In this document: in pieces, positions 62,501 to 64,000 of the stretch
Layout: the number at the start of each line of letters is the position of its first letter
Position numbering within the stretch: the stretch's first letter is position 1
Source of the DNA: Cavia porcellus
Taxonomy: Eukaryota > Chordata > Mammalia > Rodentia > Caviidae
Direction of reading: 5' to 3'
Assembly (NCBI RefSeq): GCF_034190915.1
Contig: NW_026947545.1
Coordinates: 1,550,001-1,614,000, forward strand
Length of the DNA: 64,000 nucleotides
Notes under the pieces: model-generated
Told to the model about the DNA's origin: nothing
Seen by the model: the letters and a program-made list of their open reading frames with translations, nothing else
Databases searched by the model: none
Translations under genes and position numbers: made by a program

Positions 62501-63650
62501 ATTGTATGGGTGTGTAACATTACATTCACTAGTAGGAGTGAGAAAAGCATCACGGGGTGGTGTGATTTGGAGGGACTGAATTATGATACGCAGTGAGTGG
62601 CAATGTAGGATGGAGAAAAGCTCCGCGGTGTGGTCAGCATGGGGAGGTCAGGGAACATGCAGGGGCAATTTAGGATAGGTTTCTGAAAAACATCGCGGGG
62701 TGGTGCGCATTGTATGGGGGTGTAACATTACATTCACTAGTAGGAGTGAGAAAATCATCACGGGGTGTTGCGCATTGTATGGGTGTGTAACAATACATTC
62801 ACTAGTAGGAGTGAGAAAAACATCACGGGGTGGTGTGAAGCGGAGGGTCTGAATTAGGATAGCCAGTGAGTTGCAATGTAGGATGGAGAAAAGCACCGCG
62901 GGGTGATCAGCATGGGGAGGTCAAGGAACATGCAGTGGCAATGTAGGATAGGTTTCTGAAAAACATCGCGGGGTGGTGCGCATTGTATGGCTGTGTAACA
63001 CTACATTCACTAGTAGGAGTGAGAAAAACATCACGGGGTGGTGTGAATCGGAGAGTGTGAATTAGGATATGCAATGAGTGGCAATGTAGGATGGAGAAAA
63101 GCACCGCGGGGTGGTCATCATGGGGAAGTCATGGAACATGCAGTGGCAATGTAGGATAGGTTTCTGAAAAACATCGCGGGGTGGTGCGCTTTGTATGGCT
63201 GTGTAACACTACATTCACTAGTAGGAGTGAGAAAAACATCACGGGGTGGTGTGAATCGGAGGGTCTAAATTTGGATAGGCAGTGAGTGGCAATGTAGGAT
63301 GGAGAAAAGCACCGCGGAGTAGTCAGCATGGGGAGGTCAGGGAACATGCATTGGCAATGTGGGATAGATTTCTGAAAATCATAGCGGGGTGGTGCGCATT
63401 GTATGGGTGTGTAACATTCCATTCACTAGAAGGAGTGAGAAAAACATCACGAGGTGGTGTGAATCGGAGGGTGGGAATTAGGATATGCAATGAGTGGCAA
63501 TGTAGGATGGAGAAAAGCACCGCGGGGTGATCAGCATGGGGAGGTCAAGGAACATGCAGTGGCAATGTAGGATAGGTTTCTGAAAAACATCACGTGGTTG
63601 TGAGCATTGTATGGGTGTGTAACATTACATTCACTAGTAGGAGTGAGAAA
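56592..63650 (+). repeat. 7042-bp higher-order repeat, right copy
   Basis: The second copy, extending to about 63647, where GAGAAAACATC (one A-pair shorter) and a second B module replace GAGAAAAACATC and module C. From there the sequence follows the 46270-46750 type. The crossover therefore occurred in the last part of a B module, in the interval equivalent to CACTAGTAGGAGTGAGAAAA. Confidence 0.92.
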
Positions 63651-64000
63651 ACATCACGGGGTGGTGCGCATTGTATTGGTGTGTAACATTACATTCACTA
63701 GTAGGAGTGTGAAAAACATCACAGGGTGGTGTGAATCGGAGGGTATGATTTAGGATAGCCAGTGAGTTGCAATGTAGGATGGAGAAAAGCATCGCGGCGT
63801 GGTCAGCATGGGGAGGTCAGGGAACATGCAGTGGCATTGTAGGATATGTTTCTGAAAAACATCGCAGGGTGGTGCGCATTGTATGGGTGTGTAACATTAC
63901 ATTCACTAGTAGGAGTGAGAAAAACATCACGGGGTGGTGTGAATCATAGGGTCTGAATTAGGATAGGCAGTGAGTGGCAATGTAGGATGGAGAAAACCAC

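Larger units (their letters stand above)
1..64000 (+). repeat. Satellite DNA array, 208-bp unit, uninterrupted across the window
   Basis: The entire window is direct tandem copies of one satellite family. Marking the A-module start (AAAAGCAC or variant) gives successive starts at 14, 222, 430, 840, 1048, 1256, 1464 and so on to 63785 and 63993, about 285 complete units, all in the same orientation. Spacing is 208 bp for most, 273 bp for 64 units and 409-410 bp for three; departures of 1-4 bp are small indels. Bases 1-13 are the end of a C module and 63993-64000 the start of an A module, so the array continues beyond both edges. I saw no inverted unit, transposon insertion, microsatellite tract or unique spacer. 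Known centromeric and pericentromeric satellites have this layout; assignment to a centromere here is inference. Unit boundaries were found by eye, so the totals may be off by one or two. Confidence 0.97.
21641..64000 (+). repeat. Right zone of the array: mosaic of recent higher-order duplications
   Basis: No gene is present. Long units start at 21858, 22337, 23234, 24126, 25439, 25920, 26609, 28751, 29023, 31375, 31647, 33584, 34065, 34962, 35442, 35923, 36820, 37924, 39236, 39716, 41029, 42340, 43445, 43926, 44613, 45093, 45573, 46263, 47155, 48052, 49157, 50261, 51574, 52055, 52744, 54886, 55574, 57303, 58616, 59097, 59786, 61928, 62616 and 63513. Marker units begin GGACGGCGGG or GCTCCGCGG. 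The zone holds tandem duplications of 2624, 1858 and 7042 bp and dispersed duplicate blocks 3.6, 11.2, 23.0-23.2 and 26.1 kb apart. Confidence 0.85.

Noticed and set aside
49550..63650. Composite mobile element inserted twice (7042-bp blocks)
   Set aside because: The blocks have no terminal inverted repeats, no target-site duplication and no internal genes, and their edges lie inside satellite modules. Unequal exchange explains them.
1..64000. CRISPR array
   Set aside because: Repeats of 65-73 bp are followed directly by related repeats, with no unique spacers and no leader or cas genes.
1..64000. Ribosomal DNA spacer or telomeric/subtelomeric repeat
   Set aside because: There is no rRNA-like segment and no short telomeric motif in tandem; every unit belongs to one satellite family.
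1..64000. Bacterial, phage or plasmid origin
   Set aside because: There are no coding sequences, and 64 kb of pure satellite with nested higher-order repeats is a eukaryotic chromosomal pattern.

Overview
The whole 64-kb window is one uninterrupted, head-to-tail satellite DNA array. I find no protein-coding gene, RNA gene, transposon or unique sequence anywhere in it. The array is cut by both window edges: it opens 13 bases before the end of one unit and closes 8 bases into another, so it is longer than 64 kb. Organisation of this kind (a roughly 208-bp unit in hundreds of copies, with kilobase-scale higher-order duplications) points to a eukaryotic chromosome in a heterochromatic, centromeric or pericentromeric setting. 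The sequence does not tell me the species, and I do not recognise the satellite.

Architecture. The basic unit is 208 bp and is itself a degenerate trimer of three related modules: A (70 bp), B (65 bp) and C (73 bp). Each module opens with an A-tract followed by the core CATCRCGGGGTGGTG or a close variant, and ends in a GTAGGATGGAG-like tail. By hand count there are about 285 complete units: about 218 ABC units (208 bp, a few of 204-207), 64 ABBC units (273 bp, a few of 270-274) and 3 ABBBBC units (409-410 bp). Only module B is ever multiplied. In the ABBC units the extra B has the head of module C, which is what a misaligned exchange inside the shared core would make.

Region by region. Bases 1 to about 8.6 kb hold all three four-B units, an extra-B type with GCATTTTATGG, a 2210/897-bp nested duplication and a 1513-bp tandem duplication. 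From 8.6 to 21.6 kb a 4062-bp higher-order period dominates. From 21.6 to 64 kb a different set of unit types takes over (units starting GGACGGCGGG or GCTCCGCGG, and B modules with AACATTCCATTC), with tandem duplications of 2624 bp, 1858 bp and 7042 bp. Most of 44.9-64 kb is a rearranged mosaic of blocks also found at 21.6-39 kb. The two 7042-bp copies at the right end look identical in every line I compared.

Possible function. The consensus strand is strongly G-rich (hand count A58 C27 G78 T45 per 208 bp), CpG sites in the core vary mainly by C-to-T or G-to-A changes, and module B carries a small dyad (TGTAACATTACA) beside an ACTAGT palindrome. The 208-bp period is close to a nucleosome repeat length. 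These features suit a structural chromatin role, but nothing in the sequence proves one. The many short open frames are by-products of the repeat: 208 is not a multiple of three, so no frame continues from unit to unit.
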